From assembly GCA_964291445.2 (NCBI GenBank), contig OZ219864.1:620001-684000 (forward strand): DNA of 64,000 nucleotides. Direction: 5' to 3'. Both the position numbers and the translations under genes were made by a program. A model generated the notes under the pieces. The model was not told where the DNA came from. It saw only the letters and a list, made by a program, of their open reading frames with translations, and made no database searches. This stretch comes from JAPOXR01 sp964291445 (GTDB taxonomy: Bacteria > Pseudomonadota > Alphaproteobacteria > Rhodobacterales > Rhodobacteraceae). Shown here piece after piece: positions 35,236 to 43,544 of the stretch. Each line of letters begins with the position of its first letter. Within the stretch, counting starts at the first letter, position 1.

Positions 35236-36523
35236 CGTCTTCCCGTGACCCGGATCCCTCGTCACCGGCTATGTCGTCAAGGCCATCATCATCACGTTCG
35301 ACCCTGAATTCGCCAATGAGATCCTGCCAGGCGGTTCCCGGATTTTGCTCGATGACGGAAAGCATGTTCACGAATGCCCTGATAGTCTGCCTTGGCGTCC
35401 GGAAATATGCATCGCCGATCTTCTCCGAGCAGTGCTTCATGAACGCTTCCAGCGCTTCGCCAGGCACGGCGGCATCATCATCCCCGAAAAAGACCCGCCT
35501 GACATTGACGAGAAGGACAAACAGGTCTTCCGGTGTAAGGCCTGAAAGGCGCAGCACGGGTCCGGTCAGGTCGACCAACCCGTCCCTGGCAAAAGTGTTC
35601 TCGGCGAGCCTGGATTGAAGCGCCTCGTAACTGTAGACTCCCCGCCTGGAATCCATCAGGAACTCGGGCGTGCCGCCCATCAGGAAACCCAGGTTCGAAG
35701 CGCTGCCCTGGAGAACATCGTTCAGGATTCGAAGTAACTGTTCGTAGTTCGCATTGCGCGCCTGGCTGCTCGTCAACTTGTAGAGATTGACAAGTTCGTC
35801 CAGCGTCACGAGCAGCCCCTTGTATCCGGCTTCACGCACGAATGCAGACAGGAGTTTCAGATGATCATACACACTGGCATCGTCAATAATCGTGCGAACG
35901 CCAAGCGCATTGCGCGCATCGGTCCGTGTCGCAAACTCGGCCCTGAGCCAACGCAGTGCCCCGGATTTGAGGTCTTCATTGCCGGCTTCGTGCCCTTCCC
36001 AGTACTTGCTGACCACCGTGGCGAATTCGTAGCCGCCGGTCAGTTCTTCCAGGTGCTGCAGCTTTTCACGGATAACCGCATCCGGAGTCCGGTCTGACGA
36101 CTCCGCTTGGCGGGCCGCCTGGCTGACAAATCTCTCCACGACGCTCGCAATCGCGCCGCCATCGGGCTTGGTGCGGGTGGATGCATTGCGCGTGAGTTCT
36201 GCAAACAGTGACCGCGCCTGGCCTCCCGTGGCATGAATGCGTCGGTCAGGTGCCAGGTCGGCCGAAAGCACAACCAGGCCTTTCTCCAGCGCGATCAGCC
36301 TCACCAGGTTGAGGAAGAACGTCTTTCCCGAGCCATATTCCCCGATCACGAAACGGATGGTGGCTCCACCATCCACGATCCGTTCAACATCGCGGACCAT
36401 CTCTGTCGTTTCCTCGACCCGTCCGACCTGGATGTGCTGAAGGCCCAGCCTGGGCACCACTCCGGCACGCAACGCCTGGATGATCGTATCACGCTCGCGT
36501 CGCTTGATTCTTGGACGTTCCAT
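35204..36523 (-). CDS. sngB: Shango defence protein B: BrxD/DUF2791-like ATPase
   Basis: 439 residues. Near residue 60 lies a Walker A motif (IGEYGSGKTFFLN); the Walker B/sensor part reads GYKGLLVTLDELVNLYKL, and TPRQTIRAFVNML is typical of the DUF2791/BrxD P-loop family. The start (MERPRIKRRERDTIIQALRA) and LGLQHIQVGR agree with full-length members. The C-terminus is very acidic (EDDDDDLATFRL). It lies 10 nt behind sngA and overlaps sngC, so all three are made together. In Shango it is thought to act with the helicase on phage DNA. Confidence 0.85.
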   Translation of the reverse strand: MERPRIKRRERDTIIQALRAGVVPRLGLQHIQVGRVEETTEMVRDVERIVDGGATIRFVIGEYGSGKTFFLNLVRLIALEKGLVVLSADLAPDRRIHATGGQARSLFAELTRNASTRTKPDGGAIASVVERFVSQAARQAESSDRTPDAVIREKLQHLEELTGGYEFATVVSKYWEGHEAGNEDLKSGALRWLRAEFATRTDARNALGVRTIIDDASVYDHLKLLSAFVREAGYKGLLVTLDELVNLYKLTSSQARNANYEQLLRILNDVLQGSASNLGFLMGGTPEFLMDSRRGVYSYEALQSRLAENTFARDGLVDLTGPVLRLSGLTPEDLFVLLVNVRRVFFGDDDAAVPGEALEAFMKHCSEKIGDAYFRTPRQTIRAFVNMLSVIEQNPGTAWQDLIGEFRVERDDDGLDDIAGDEGSGSREDDDDDLATFRL

Positions 36524-36533
36524 TGCTCTCCCT

Positions 36534-39032
36534 TCAATGCATCAGCAAATGGGTCAACTCGCCATTCACCTCGTAATCTCCATAATGTTCCACTAGGGCA
36601 TCATCGAATTTCTCGTATGCCCATTCATTGATAGTCTCAATCATACCGGCAGCCATCAATTGATGTTCGCCGGCCAATGACGCGACTTCTTCCTCGGTCC
36701 ATTCCTGGCGAGTCATCAATACCGATGCGACCGCCCGATGTGCCGGGTCCAGGCCGTCGAACCTGTCCTCTTCACCGGGCACGATGTTCTCGTCATCCTC
36801 ACCCTCGGTGTCCTCGTCGTCGGCAAATACCTGGCCGAGCACCTGGCTGACGCGCACAGTGTCGGACATGACCGACGAGATGCGTTCCTCGTCGAGTTCC
36901 ACCCCTCCCGGCGGAGCCTCCTCCGGGGGCATCGGTATGGCAAATTCATCGGTTGCCTGAATTCCGGGACGAACAATCACCGGTTCGGAAGACGAGGTGA
37001 GCGAGTGCAGGTCGGTGTATACGAGGTCACGGTCCAGGCCGAGGGAAGAGTAGAGTTTTTCGAGCGACCGGATTTCCTCCCTCGAGACGACGCCATCGGA
37101 GCCGGCGGTAGCAGCTGCCAGTTGACCGAGCGCCCTGCGTACGCTCTCCGAGGTATCGCGGAACTGGTTGCGCAGCATGTTCAGATCCGGTGGAACAGCG
37201 ATCATCCAGGCAAGATTGGCGTGCAGCCGCGCCCGTTCGGCCTCGATCACGGACCGGTTGGCATCAATCCGCGCAGCCATATAGTCTTGCTCCGCCGAAT
37301 CGATCCGGCCATCGGAATGTGCAATGAAGCTTCCCACGGCCAGTTTGAGAATTGCACTCCGGTACGCTTCGGTGGGGTTGTCGATTGCCAAAATGCCCTC
37401 CGGAAGTTCAAAGAGCATGACGGGCTCACCAAGCTTCGGCTGTCGAAGCGCAAAACGCGGATCCGGCGCCACTCCGACCCCGAGCCGGGCGAGCGCATCG
37501 GCCAGGTCGATCAGCTGGCGTTTGCCGATCTTGGCCGGTCTCGATCCTTCCAGCTGTTCCATGACATCTTCAACCGGCGTCATGCCTCCGGCCTTGATAC
37601 GGCTCGCAACCCATTGCCGCAGGTCTTCCTTTTCGGGACAGGGAAACAGCGACCAGATGCCTTCGGGCAACAGCGCGTGAGCCTCGATCGTGCCCCTTCC
37701 ATCAGGATTGCGCCCAAGAAAACGGCTGTATTTGTCCAAACCGGAATATGCCAACCTGGCGATGGCCCGGGCAGTGACAACCGGGCTCTTGAGCGACGTC
37801 ACATCCGGAACGTCGTCCAGGTAATCGCTCAAATCGGCTTTGAAGCTGCCGGAGGACGCGTGATAGGTGAGCTTCAGGTTTCGCTTCGGGTTCCGCAGCT
37901 TCAAACCGTCCGGAAACTCGTCTTCGAACAAGTATCCGAAATACTCCTTGAATTCCCGGAATGCCCGTCTCGCCGGTGTCCGCAAATTCGTGTCAGGGTG
38001 GCACACGTACCAGGACAGGAGCCAGTCAGCGTCCAGCGGCACGCCCCTTGCCGCCATCCGGCCGAGGCCGATCAGCACCTCTGTCGGAACGCCATGGCCG
38101 TCTTGCCTGAAAACAGGTCGCGGCTGGAAACCATCGTCCAGCAGCCTTGCCGCGTCGATGAAGGCCTCGAGGTAGCGGCGTATCGAGTTGTTGTCGCCAT
38201 ACGTGTCGAGCAACCTGCGAACCTCGGCAATGATGTCGCCCCGCTCCCGGGCTTCCGCATTGTCGACGAAGACACGCCGTTCGAGACCGTAGAAATAGAG
38301 GAATACGTAACCGGCATCGAAGCCGGTGCCGGAGCGCCCATCCGCCAACCAGTCCAGGTAGGTTGCCCTGGCTCGAGGATCAATCGTCGAATAACTCGGC
38401 CAGTAATGTAGCCCGGCGCCCTCGTGGTCCTGGCCGTTGCGGCCTACATCAAGGTCGGGATCGATAAAGGCGTTGTCCGGGTAGCCCCCGGGACGCGTCC
38501 GGGGAGCCCGACCCACATAGACCATCCCGCCGATGTCACGTCCGGCGACACGCGCGTTCCCGTCCCCGGGGACCCAGTGGTCACCCTCCCTGAGCCTGCA
38601 AGGATCCTGCCCCCCGCCCCCGGGTGCGACCGGGCTCTCGTGACCGACCAAGCGGGGGTCGGAGCTCAATCTCACGGTGTGCGAGCGAACGGAGGAGGCA
38701 TTCCGTGTCCGGTGGTTTTCTTTTGCGACCGGACCCGCTTCGTCGCACGCGGGAAGTGACGTCGCGTGGGAACAGGTAGACGAGGTTGCAACTCCTGGAT
38801 CGTCGCTCGCGGGGGGCGACTCTCCATCGGGGGTGTATCTGACGATTTCGCTGTCAGCTTCCTTCGGGACGGGAGTTGAAGTCCCTTCCGGGACAGACTG
38901 CGAGGCCGTCCAGGTGAACAATCGCCAGGCATTGCGAACAATGAAGCGAGACACGGAAATCGCTCCGATCACTGCCAGCAGCAAAATGACGAGGACGACA
39001 ACGATGGCCGTCAGGCTGTGATCGCCGCTCAT
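36534..39032 (-). CDS. sngA: Shango defence protein A: TerB-N/TerB/TerB-C domain protein, membrane-anchored
   Basis: 832 residues. A transmembrane helix spans about 8-32 (LTAIVVVLVILLLAVIGAIS), followed by a long low-complexity linker. From about residue 165 comes the TerB N-terminal domain (DPRARATYLDWLADGRSGTG, YVFLYFYGLERRVFVDN), a middle TerB-like helical domain (VGSFIAHSDGRIDSAEQDYM) with acidic residues, a second TerB repeat (TAGSDGVVSREEIRSLEKLY), and an acidic TerB-C end. TerB domains bind metal and are tied to stress and membrane sensing. As first gene of the operon it may be the sensor of infection. Confidence 0.85.
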   Translation of the reverse strand: MSGDHSLTAIVVVLVILLLAVIGAISVSRFIVRNAWRLFTWTASQSVPEGTSTPVPKEADSEIVRYTPDGESPPASDDPGVATSSTCSHATSLPACDEAGPVAKENHRTRNASSVRSHTVRLSSDPRLVGHESPVAPGGGGQDPCRLREGDHWVPGDGNARVAGRDIGGMVYVGRAPRTRPGGYPDNAFIDPDLDVGRNGQDHEGAGLHYWPSYSTIDPRARATYLDWLADGRSGTGFDAGYVFLYFYGLERRVFVDNAEARERGDIIAEVRRLLDTYGDNNSIRRYLEAFIDAARLLDDGFQPRPVFRQDGHGVPTEVLIGLGRMAARGVPLDADWLLSWYVCHPDTNLRTPARRAFREFKEYFGYLFEDEFPDGLKLRNPKRNLKLTYHASSGSFKADLSDYLDDVPDVTSLKSPVVTARAIARLAYSGLDKYSRFLGRNPDGRGTIEAHALLPEGIWSLFPCPEKEDLRQWVASRIKAGGMTPVEDVMEQLEGSRPAKIGKRQLIDLADALARLGVGVAPDPRFALRQPKLGEPVMLFELPEGILAIDNPTEAYRSAILKLAVGSFIAHSDGRIDSAEQDYMAARIDANRSVIEAERARLHANLAWMIAVPPDLNMLRNQFRDTSESVRRALGQLAAATAGSDGVVSREEIRSLEKLYSSLGLDRDLVYTDLHSLTSSSEPVIVRPGIQATDEFAIPMPPEEAPPGGVELDEERISSVMSDTVRVSQVLGQVFADDEDTEGEDDENIVPGEEDRFDGLDPAHRAVASVLMTRQEWTEEEVASLAGEHQLMAAGMIETINEWAYEKFDDALVEHYGDYEVNGELTHLLMH

Positions 39033-39657
39033 TTCCGGCTGGACTTGATGGTTATCGGGGAAATGGCATCACTCGTCATCGGATGGCTGGCGCCGGATGC
39101 CGGCCCGGAACAGGGACGTGAAGACGGGGCTGGCATGAATATTGAATTCCTGGCTGCGCCTGCCAGACAATAATGCCTGCCAGCCGAACAAATTCCGAAT
39201 GCAGGCAAGGTGCGCCTGCCATGAACAGGGAGCTTCCCAGTTTGCCTCACGGAGCCGACGTGGCCACGGTCAAATCTCGCCATTGATTGCAGCGCGCTCC
39301 AGCATGCATGACGAGGCTGGGCTACGGCGATCGCTGGCCAATGAAGCATGGAGAATACTGTTCGGATTCAGATGACTTCCAGCAGCAACATCCAAACGAT
39401 CGCAGGTCAATCTTGCACTGCTGACATCGAGGTTCGGATCCACATCGAGGAACATGGCGACCAACTACCGGACTGCGAAAGACAGGGCAACATCGGCATT
39501 CTCGCGGCATGTGAGGCCCACACTATTGTCGCAGGGTATTGGCAGGACCTACCAGATGGAATCGTCATCGGAGGCCAGACAATCGCCACCGGTATTGACC
39601 GTGGAGCAGGAAATGCCGGATACCTCATCCGTTGTGTTTATCTCGCATCCGGCGACT
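39033..39657. other. Intergenic stretch upstream of the Shango operon
   Basis: 625 nt that should contain the Shango promoter (minus strand). Frames on either strand (for example plus 39372-39716) do not resemble known proteins. Confidence 0.4.
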
Positions 39658-39951
39658 TCACCTGGAGTTCACCTTGCCCTGTCTGGCGGAAAGCAGGATT
39701 CCGGGAGCCTCCATGACAGCCAGGGCGGGATTGCCCTCGGCGCTGAATGAACGATGGAGTTGTTCGCGTGACAGGCTGGCCCGGTTGAATACATCCGTCA
39801 TGCCACCAGCGCGAGCAACAACCCCCAAGGTGTGGACGACATGGGCTGGGACACTCGTCTCCAGCGCAGCCGACAAGAAGTTGGCGACGGCCTGATCGGA
39901 ATCCAGGTGGTCGGCCGAATCAAACGTGGTGAGGCTCTCGGTCATGGTCAT
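39658..39951 (-). CDS. HigA-like addiction-module antidote protein
   Basis: 97 residues from ATG 39951 (or 39945). The start MTMTESLTTFDSADHLDSDQ, the stretch HTLGVVARAGGMTDVFNRAS and LSREQLHRSFSAEGNPAL are the signature of the XRE-type 'putative addiction module antidote' family. A few residues of the last helix seem to be deleted (ALAVMEAPGILLSA instead of a longer loop), so it may be damaged. The usual partner is a small RelE/HigB-like killer gene just upstream; none is recognisable at 39960-40250. Confidence 0.7.
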   Translation of the reverse strand: MTMTESLTTFDSADHLDSDQAVANFLSAALETSVPAHVVHTLGVVARAGGMTDVFNRASLSREQLHRSFSAEGNPALAVMEAPGILLSARQGKVNSR

Positions 39952-40568
39952 TCGTCCCATCTTGAACGTCGAATCGTACCGACGTCGCCAGACCCTCAAG
40001 GCAGGCCACGGAGAAAAACACGCCGACCGGCTGGGCCAGATCATCCCGGCAGATGCGGCTGGCGGAGCCCACTCCCCGCGGGACCGACTCCTATTGGCAG
40101 TGCCCGGATCCAGGGGCGGCAAACGGCCTGGACGTCGGCGGCATTCGAGGGTTTTCGTGACGCGGGTCAGCAGGGACATCGGCGACGATCGGGATCAGTC
40201 GAAAAAGCGCTTGCAATCGGCATGTGTTTCGGCATGTGTTCAGGAACAGACTTGCCTCGCCGCGGCGTCAGGTAGTCATCCTGATTGACGTGCCGCTCTC
40301 TTGCAGATTGTCGCTGTATAAGGAACACAGGGAAATCCTGAAGGAAGTTGTCGACAGCCTGGCCGATGCTTGACATGCCCGCCCCAACACACCAAAGCCC
40401 TTTCACTTGCGGAATATTGCGATTGCCGCCTTCCCTCCGGTTCGTCGGAGGGCAAATCTCCACAGTTCAATGCATTCCTGCCGGGTCGCGGTGTGCCCGG
40501 GTCATCACCAGCCCGGACAGCCGCCGGCGACGGTCGGTTCATGGCGCTGCCGTGAGTTGGAAACACGC
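39952..40568. other. Stretch upstream of the HigA-like gene, no intact gene
   Basis: 617 nt. The minus-strand part at 39960-40250 is where a HigB-type killer gene would be expected, but its translation is broken and not recognisable. One copy of a 24-bp direct repeat lies at 40511-40534. Confidence 0.4.
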
Positions 40569-40670
40569 ATGACCGACAGGAAACAGGAACCGGTGGGCGC
40601 CATCTCGCCAGCCCGTGCGCGGGAGGAGTTGGTGATGCGATCGCTGGCCCGGACAGCCGCCGGCGACGGT
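40511..40670 (+). repeat. Perfect 24-bp direct repeat, 136 bp apart
   Basis: A 24-mer starting GCCCGGACAG and ending GGCGACGGT is found at 40511-40534 and again at 40647-40670. The first copy is upstream of, the second inside, the small gene at 40569. It may mark a local duplication. Confidence 0.6.
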
Positions 40671-40943
40671 GATGCGGTGCTGGCCGAACACGCTCTCCCG
40701 CTCAGGCAGCTGGGCTATGCGGCAACGCTGGTGGAGGGCTATGTGGATGACCCGCAGGACAGGCTGGGCGCGCTGATCCGCAAGGCTTCGGGCGCCCCGC
40801 CGTCAGGCGAGGAACCGGATGGCGGCTATGTCGATCCGGTCCAGGCCAGGTGGCGCGCACCCTGGCACATGGACGCGCGCAAGCTGCGGCTGGAGACGCC
40901 GCTGCACCTGAAGGAGCTTAGGCTCCAGGGCGCTCGCCCGTGA
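40569..40943 (+). CDS. Small protein of unknown family paired with a nucleotidyltransferase
   Basis: 124 residues from ATG 40569. It is mostly helical and charged at the start (EPVGAISPARAREELVMRSL), followed by DDPQDRLGALIRKAS and a C-terminal segment RAPWHMDARKLRLETPLHLK. I do not recognise the family. Its TGA overlaps the GTG start of the DUF6036 nucleotidyltransferase gene, so the two are coupled, as in toxin-antitoxin pairs in which the small upstream protein is the antitoxin. That role is inference from position. A 24-bp repeat copy lies within its coding part. Confidence 0.6.
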   Translation: MTDRKQEPVGAISPARAREELVMRSLARTAAGDGDAVLAEHALPLRQLGYAATLVEGYVDDPQDRLGALIRKASGAPPSGEEPDGGYVDPVQARWRAPWHMDARKLRLETPLHLKELRLQGARP

Positions 40944-41602
40944 CCTCCCGCCTGCCCGCGGAACTGCTCGCTCATCTGGCGGCGCTGTCCGATCGCCTGG
41001 GGCCACTGGCCGAGCCGCTTCACGCCTGGCTGGCCGGAGGCTGGGCCGTGCATTATCACACGGCATACCGGATGTCGGGCGATGTCGACATCCGGTGGTC
41101 GCACAGAGTGCCGATTCCTCCTGACCTGCATGCCTTCGAGATCAGCGATCCCGACAGACCCGGCGGCCGGCGGCTCGTCGTCATGGATGGCAACTTCACC
41201 GATGTTCTGGGCTCCTTTCCCCCGGAATGGGAAGAGAGATCGCCGGAGATCGCCCGCTTCGGAGACATGGTCCTGCACGTGATCGATCCCGTTGACCTGG
41301 CGGTCTCGAAGGTGGGGCGGTTCAGCGAGCGGGACTGTGACGACATCCGTGAACTGGCCAGGGCCGGGCTGGTCGACCCCGAGCTCTTCCGAACGCGCGG
41401 CGAGGAAGCGCTGGATTACTATGTCGGGGATTTGACCTTTGTCCGCTACAATCTGCGGGACTCCATCGAGATCGTGACAGAGGCAAGCCCGCCCTGGATG
41501 CACCGAACGCCCGCCCAGGCCGCTCCCGCGGCGGCCAGGCCGGCGCCGCCGAGCGGGCCCCGGCGGAAGCCGCGGGATGACGACCCGTCACCGGGCATGT
41601 GA
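40940..41602 (+). CDS. DUF6036-type nucleotidyltransferase (possible toxin)
   Basis: 220 residues from GTG 40940 (GTGA overlap with the upstream gene). The nucleotidyltransferase core is visible: LAGGWAVHYHTAYRMSGDVD (GG motif then D-x-D) at about residues 31-50, a later acidic strand (DGNFTDVLG) and VIDPVDLAVSKVGRFSERDC with the helical 'SKlxR..-D' motif of DUF6036 and AbiEii-like proteins. The last 40 residues are Ala/Pro/Arg-rich and likely disordered. Relatives transfer nucleotides to tRNA or proteins as toxins. With the small upstream partner it forms a candidate toxin-antitoxin pair. Confidence 0.75.
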   Translation: MTSRLPAELLAHLAALSDRLGPLAEPLHAWLAGGWAVHYHTAYRMSGDVDIRWSHRVPIPPDLHAFEISDPDRPGGRRLVVMDGNFTDVLGSFPPEWEERSPEIARFGDMVLHVIDPVDLAVSKVGRFSERDCDDIRELARAGLVDPELFRTRGEEALDYYVGDLTFVRYNLRDSIEIVTEASPPWMHRTPAQAAPAAARPAPPSGPRRKPRDDDPSPGM

Positions 41603-41726
41603 GGGCAGGGTGGTGACCGACAGCAATCCGAGGTGACAGTGAGAGAGCCAGGGCCGGCTGGCGCCCCCATGACTGCGAGCCCGGGCTGGCGAAGGCCGGA
41701 TGCTGACTGATTAAGGAGTGTTGGGC

Positions 41727-41939
41727 ATGCATGGGCCTCAAGACCTGGTCAACTTCCACGGCCTGGCCCTGGAGCCAGACCATGGTTCGGACCTGGATCC
41801 TCTGGAGATGTACCTGCTACGGGAATTCACGGGCGTTGACCTTGACGGCGAGGCAGGTCCGGGGTGGTCCCCCGTGCGATCGATGCGGTGCGTCAACTGC
41901 CGCCCGTCCAGCCATGATAGCCAATGGCGAGATGACTGA
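41727..41939 (+). CDS. Small open frame, hypothetical
   Basis: 70 residues from ATG 41727 with AAGGAG eight nt upstream. The start (MHGPQDLVNFHGLALEPDHG) and LEMYLLREFTGVDLDGEAGP look like protein, but the end is rich in Ser, Arg and Cys. No family recognised. It sits between the DUF6036 gene and an AbiEii remnant and may be chance or a truncated gene. Confidence 0.3.
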   Translation: MHGPQDLVNFHGLALEPDHGSDLDPLEMYLLREFTGVDLDGEAGPGWSPVRSMRCVNCRPSSHDSQWRDD

Positions 41940-41975
41940 ATTCGCCATGATCCACGTATTGCAGGACATGGAATA

Positions 41976-42257
41976 CAGCTACGCAAGGACATCGCCGCGG
42001 CTTTCCGCCGCCCTCGCAAGCCGGTCAACCGGATCGTCAGCAAGGTCTGCCATCGTGGCCACCTTCTCAGGGCACGGAACGTCTTCGACATCGCCGTCGC
42101 CTGCAAGGCCGGCCATGGGCCAGCGGTGCGGGAGATCCTCGAGGCGATGCCGGAAATGGTGGTGGCGGTGCTTGGCTGGCGGGGCCAGTGCCCGAAATTG
42201 GTGGTCGTTGTTCTGTCGTGGACCGGTCGGCGTTGGCGTTGCCGAATTTGCCCTTGA
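41976..42257 (+). pseudogene. AbiEii-type nucleotidyltransferase toxin, C-terminal remnant
   Basis: The plus-strand frame reads RKDIAAAFRRPRKPVNRIVS, then RGHLLRARNVFDIAVACKAG and REILEAMPEM. The 'kP..rivaKK.yRG..l..RDvFDlA' pattern is the late conserved part of AbiEii/AbiGii toxins. The N-terminal catalytic half (GG...D-x-D) is missing. Confidence 0.5.
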
Positions 42258-42279
42258 TGGGCATGGAGGAGAGCAATAA

Positions 42280-42335
42280 TTGTTTTTTTCGCATGAAGAA
42301 CACTCTATCATCAATTTGTCGATGATGGGGCCGGA
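42280..42335 (+). promoter_or_regulatory. AT-rich promoter region of the betaine-type ABC operon
   Basis: AT-rich stretch with TAATTGTTTTTTTCGCATG at 42278-42296 and an inverted repeat ATCATC-N8-GATGAT at 42308-42327, 120-170 nt upstream of the binding-protein gene. Suggestive only. Confidence 0.3.
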
Positions 42336-42450
42336 TGCTCCGCATGACAGCTGGAGCGACAGATCTTCTGCCATGGAGAAAACGTCGCACATGAAATCGC
42401 GATGATGCGGGAGGCGCATTGTCGCTATTGGATCGATCAAGGGACAAGAC

Positions 42451-43407
42451 ATGAAGACTCAAAAATTGCGAACGGCCCTGGGCGCAGCGTTGCTGTCGGC
42501 CAGCGCGATGTCGGCCCAGGCTGCAGATATCGTAATCGGTGTTCCCAACTGGCCGTCAGTGGCGGCGACTGCGAGCATTCTCAAGGTGGTCCTCGAGGAA
42601 AATCTCGGGCTTGAGGTTGAACTCCAGAACGGCACCAATCCGATCATTTTCGAGGCCATGGACACGGGCAGCATGCATGTGCACCCGGAAGTCTGGTTGC
42701 CCAACCAGGTCAACCTGAATGAAAAATACGTGCAGGAGAAGGGAACGGTCAGGATGAATCCCAACGGGGTGCCATCCGTCCAGGGAATGTGCGTGACCGC
42801 GGCAACGGCCGAGCGCACCGGCATTTCCCATATTTCCGACCTGGCAGATCCGGACATGGCCGGTCACTTCGACACCAATGGCGACGGAATGGGCGAAGTC
42901 TGGATCGGCGCCGCCGGCTGGGCCTCGACCAATTTCGAGAAGATTCGGGCAAAGAGCTACGGCTATGACGAGACCATGGAGTTGCTGGAGATGGACGAAA
43001 CGCTGGCCATGGCCGGTGTCGACGCCGCGGTTGCCAAGGATGAGGACCACGTCTTCTACTGCTACACGCCAAACCACGTCTTTGCCCTGCATGATCTGGT
43101 GATCCTGGAAGAGCCCCCATATGACGCGTCCATGGTGACTGTCATCCAGCCAACCGACGATCCGGATTGGCTGGAGAAGTCCGAGCATCCGGTCGCCTGG
43201 GATCTCGCCTACCTGCATGTCCATTATGCGACATCGCTCGAGGAGACCCATCCGGAAGCAGCTGAACTGCTTGGCAATGTCAATCTGACCACCGATCTGG
43301 TCTCCGGCATGACCTACGCCATCGTGGTGGAGAAGGCCGACGCAAACGAATTTGCGGCGCAGTGGGTGCAGGACAATGCCGAGCTCGTGGACTCCTGGCT
43401 GAAATAG
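42451..43407 (+). CDS. Glycine-betaine/proline-type ABC substrate-binding protein (ProX/OpuAC)
   Basis: 318 residues with AAGGGAC before ATG 42451. The signal peptide (MKTQKLRTALGAALLSASAM ... AQAA) is cleaved before DIVIGVPNWPSV, the usual OpuAC start. The ligand box shows IIFEAMDTGSMHVHPEVWLP and later a Tyr/Trp set (GWASTNFEK, DHVFYCYTPNHVFAL) that could form an aromatic cage for a quaternary amine. It binds a betaine-like compound in the periplasm for the ProV/ProW pair at 44558-47160. Between them lies a minus-strand amidinohydrolase gene, which may process the ligand. Confidence 0.9.
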   Translation: MKTQKLRTALGAALLSASAMSAQAADIVIGVPNWPSVAATASILKVVLEENLGLEVELQNGTNPIIFEAMDTGSMHVHPEVWLPNQVNLNEKYVQEKGTVRMNPNGVPSVQGMCVTAATAERTGISHISDLADPDMAGHFDTNGDGMGEVWIGAAGWASTNFEKIRAKSYGYDETMELLEMDETLAMAGVDAAVAKDEDHVFYCYTPNHVFALHDLVILEEPPYDASMVTVIQPTDDPDWLEKSEHPVAWDLAYLHVHYATSLEETHPEAAELLGNVNLTTDLVSGMTYAIVVEKADANEFAAQWVQDNAELVDSWLK

Positions 43408-43428
43408 GAATGATGAGCCTCGCCGTCG

Positions 43429-43490
43429 CCCGCAGGGCTGCGGGGAGGTGCCGGAGGCGAATGCCGCGTCACGCGGCCCGGCATTCGCCG
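43429..43490. terminator. Hairpin cluster between convergent genes
   Basis: Two hairpins lie between the ends of the convergent binding-protein and hydrolase genes: CCCGCA/TGCGGG (43429-43444) and GGCGAATGCCG/CGGCATTCGCC (43456-43466 and 43479-43489) with a nested CGCG stem. No T-tract, but placement fits a two-way terminator. Confidence 0.5.
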
Positions 43491-43544
43491 AAGGACAGGA
43501 ATTGGACCGGGCGTTACCGGTGGTACCGCCCGTTCCGGGTTGCC

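Noticed and set aside
32956..36523. Type 2 BREX system
   Set aside because: The ATPase and helicase resemble BrxD and BrxHI, but PglX, PglZ, PglW and PglY are absent and the TerB protein fits Shango.
36738..38411. 557-codon plus-strand frame opposite sngA
   Set aside because: Shadow of the TerB-domain gene; no start signal and no family.
39960..40250. HigB/RelE-type killer gene ahead of the HigA-like antidote
   Set aside because: Expected by position, but no frame there shows the conserved killer motifs; at best it is fully decayed.
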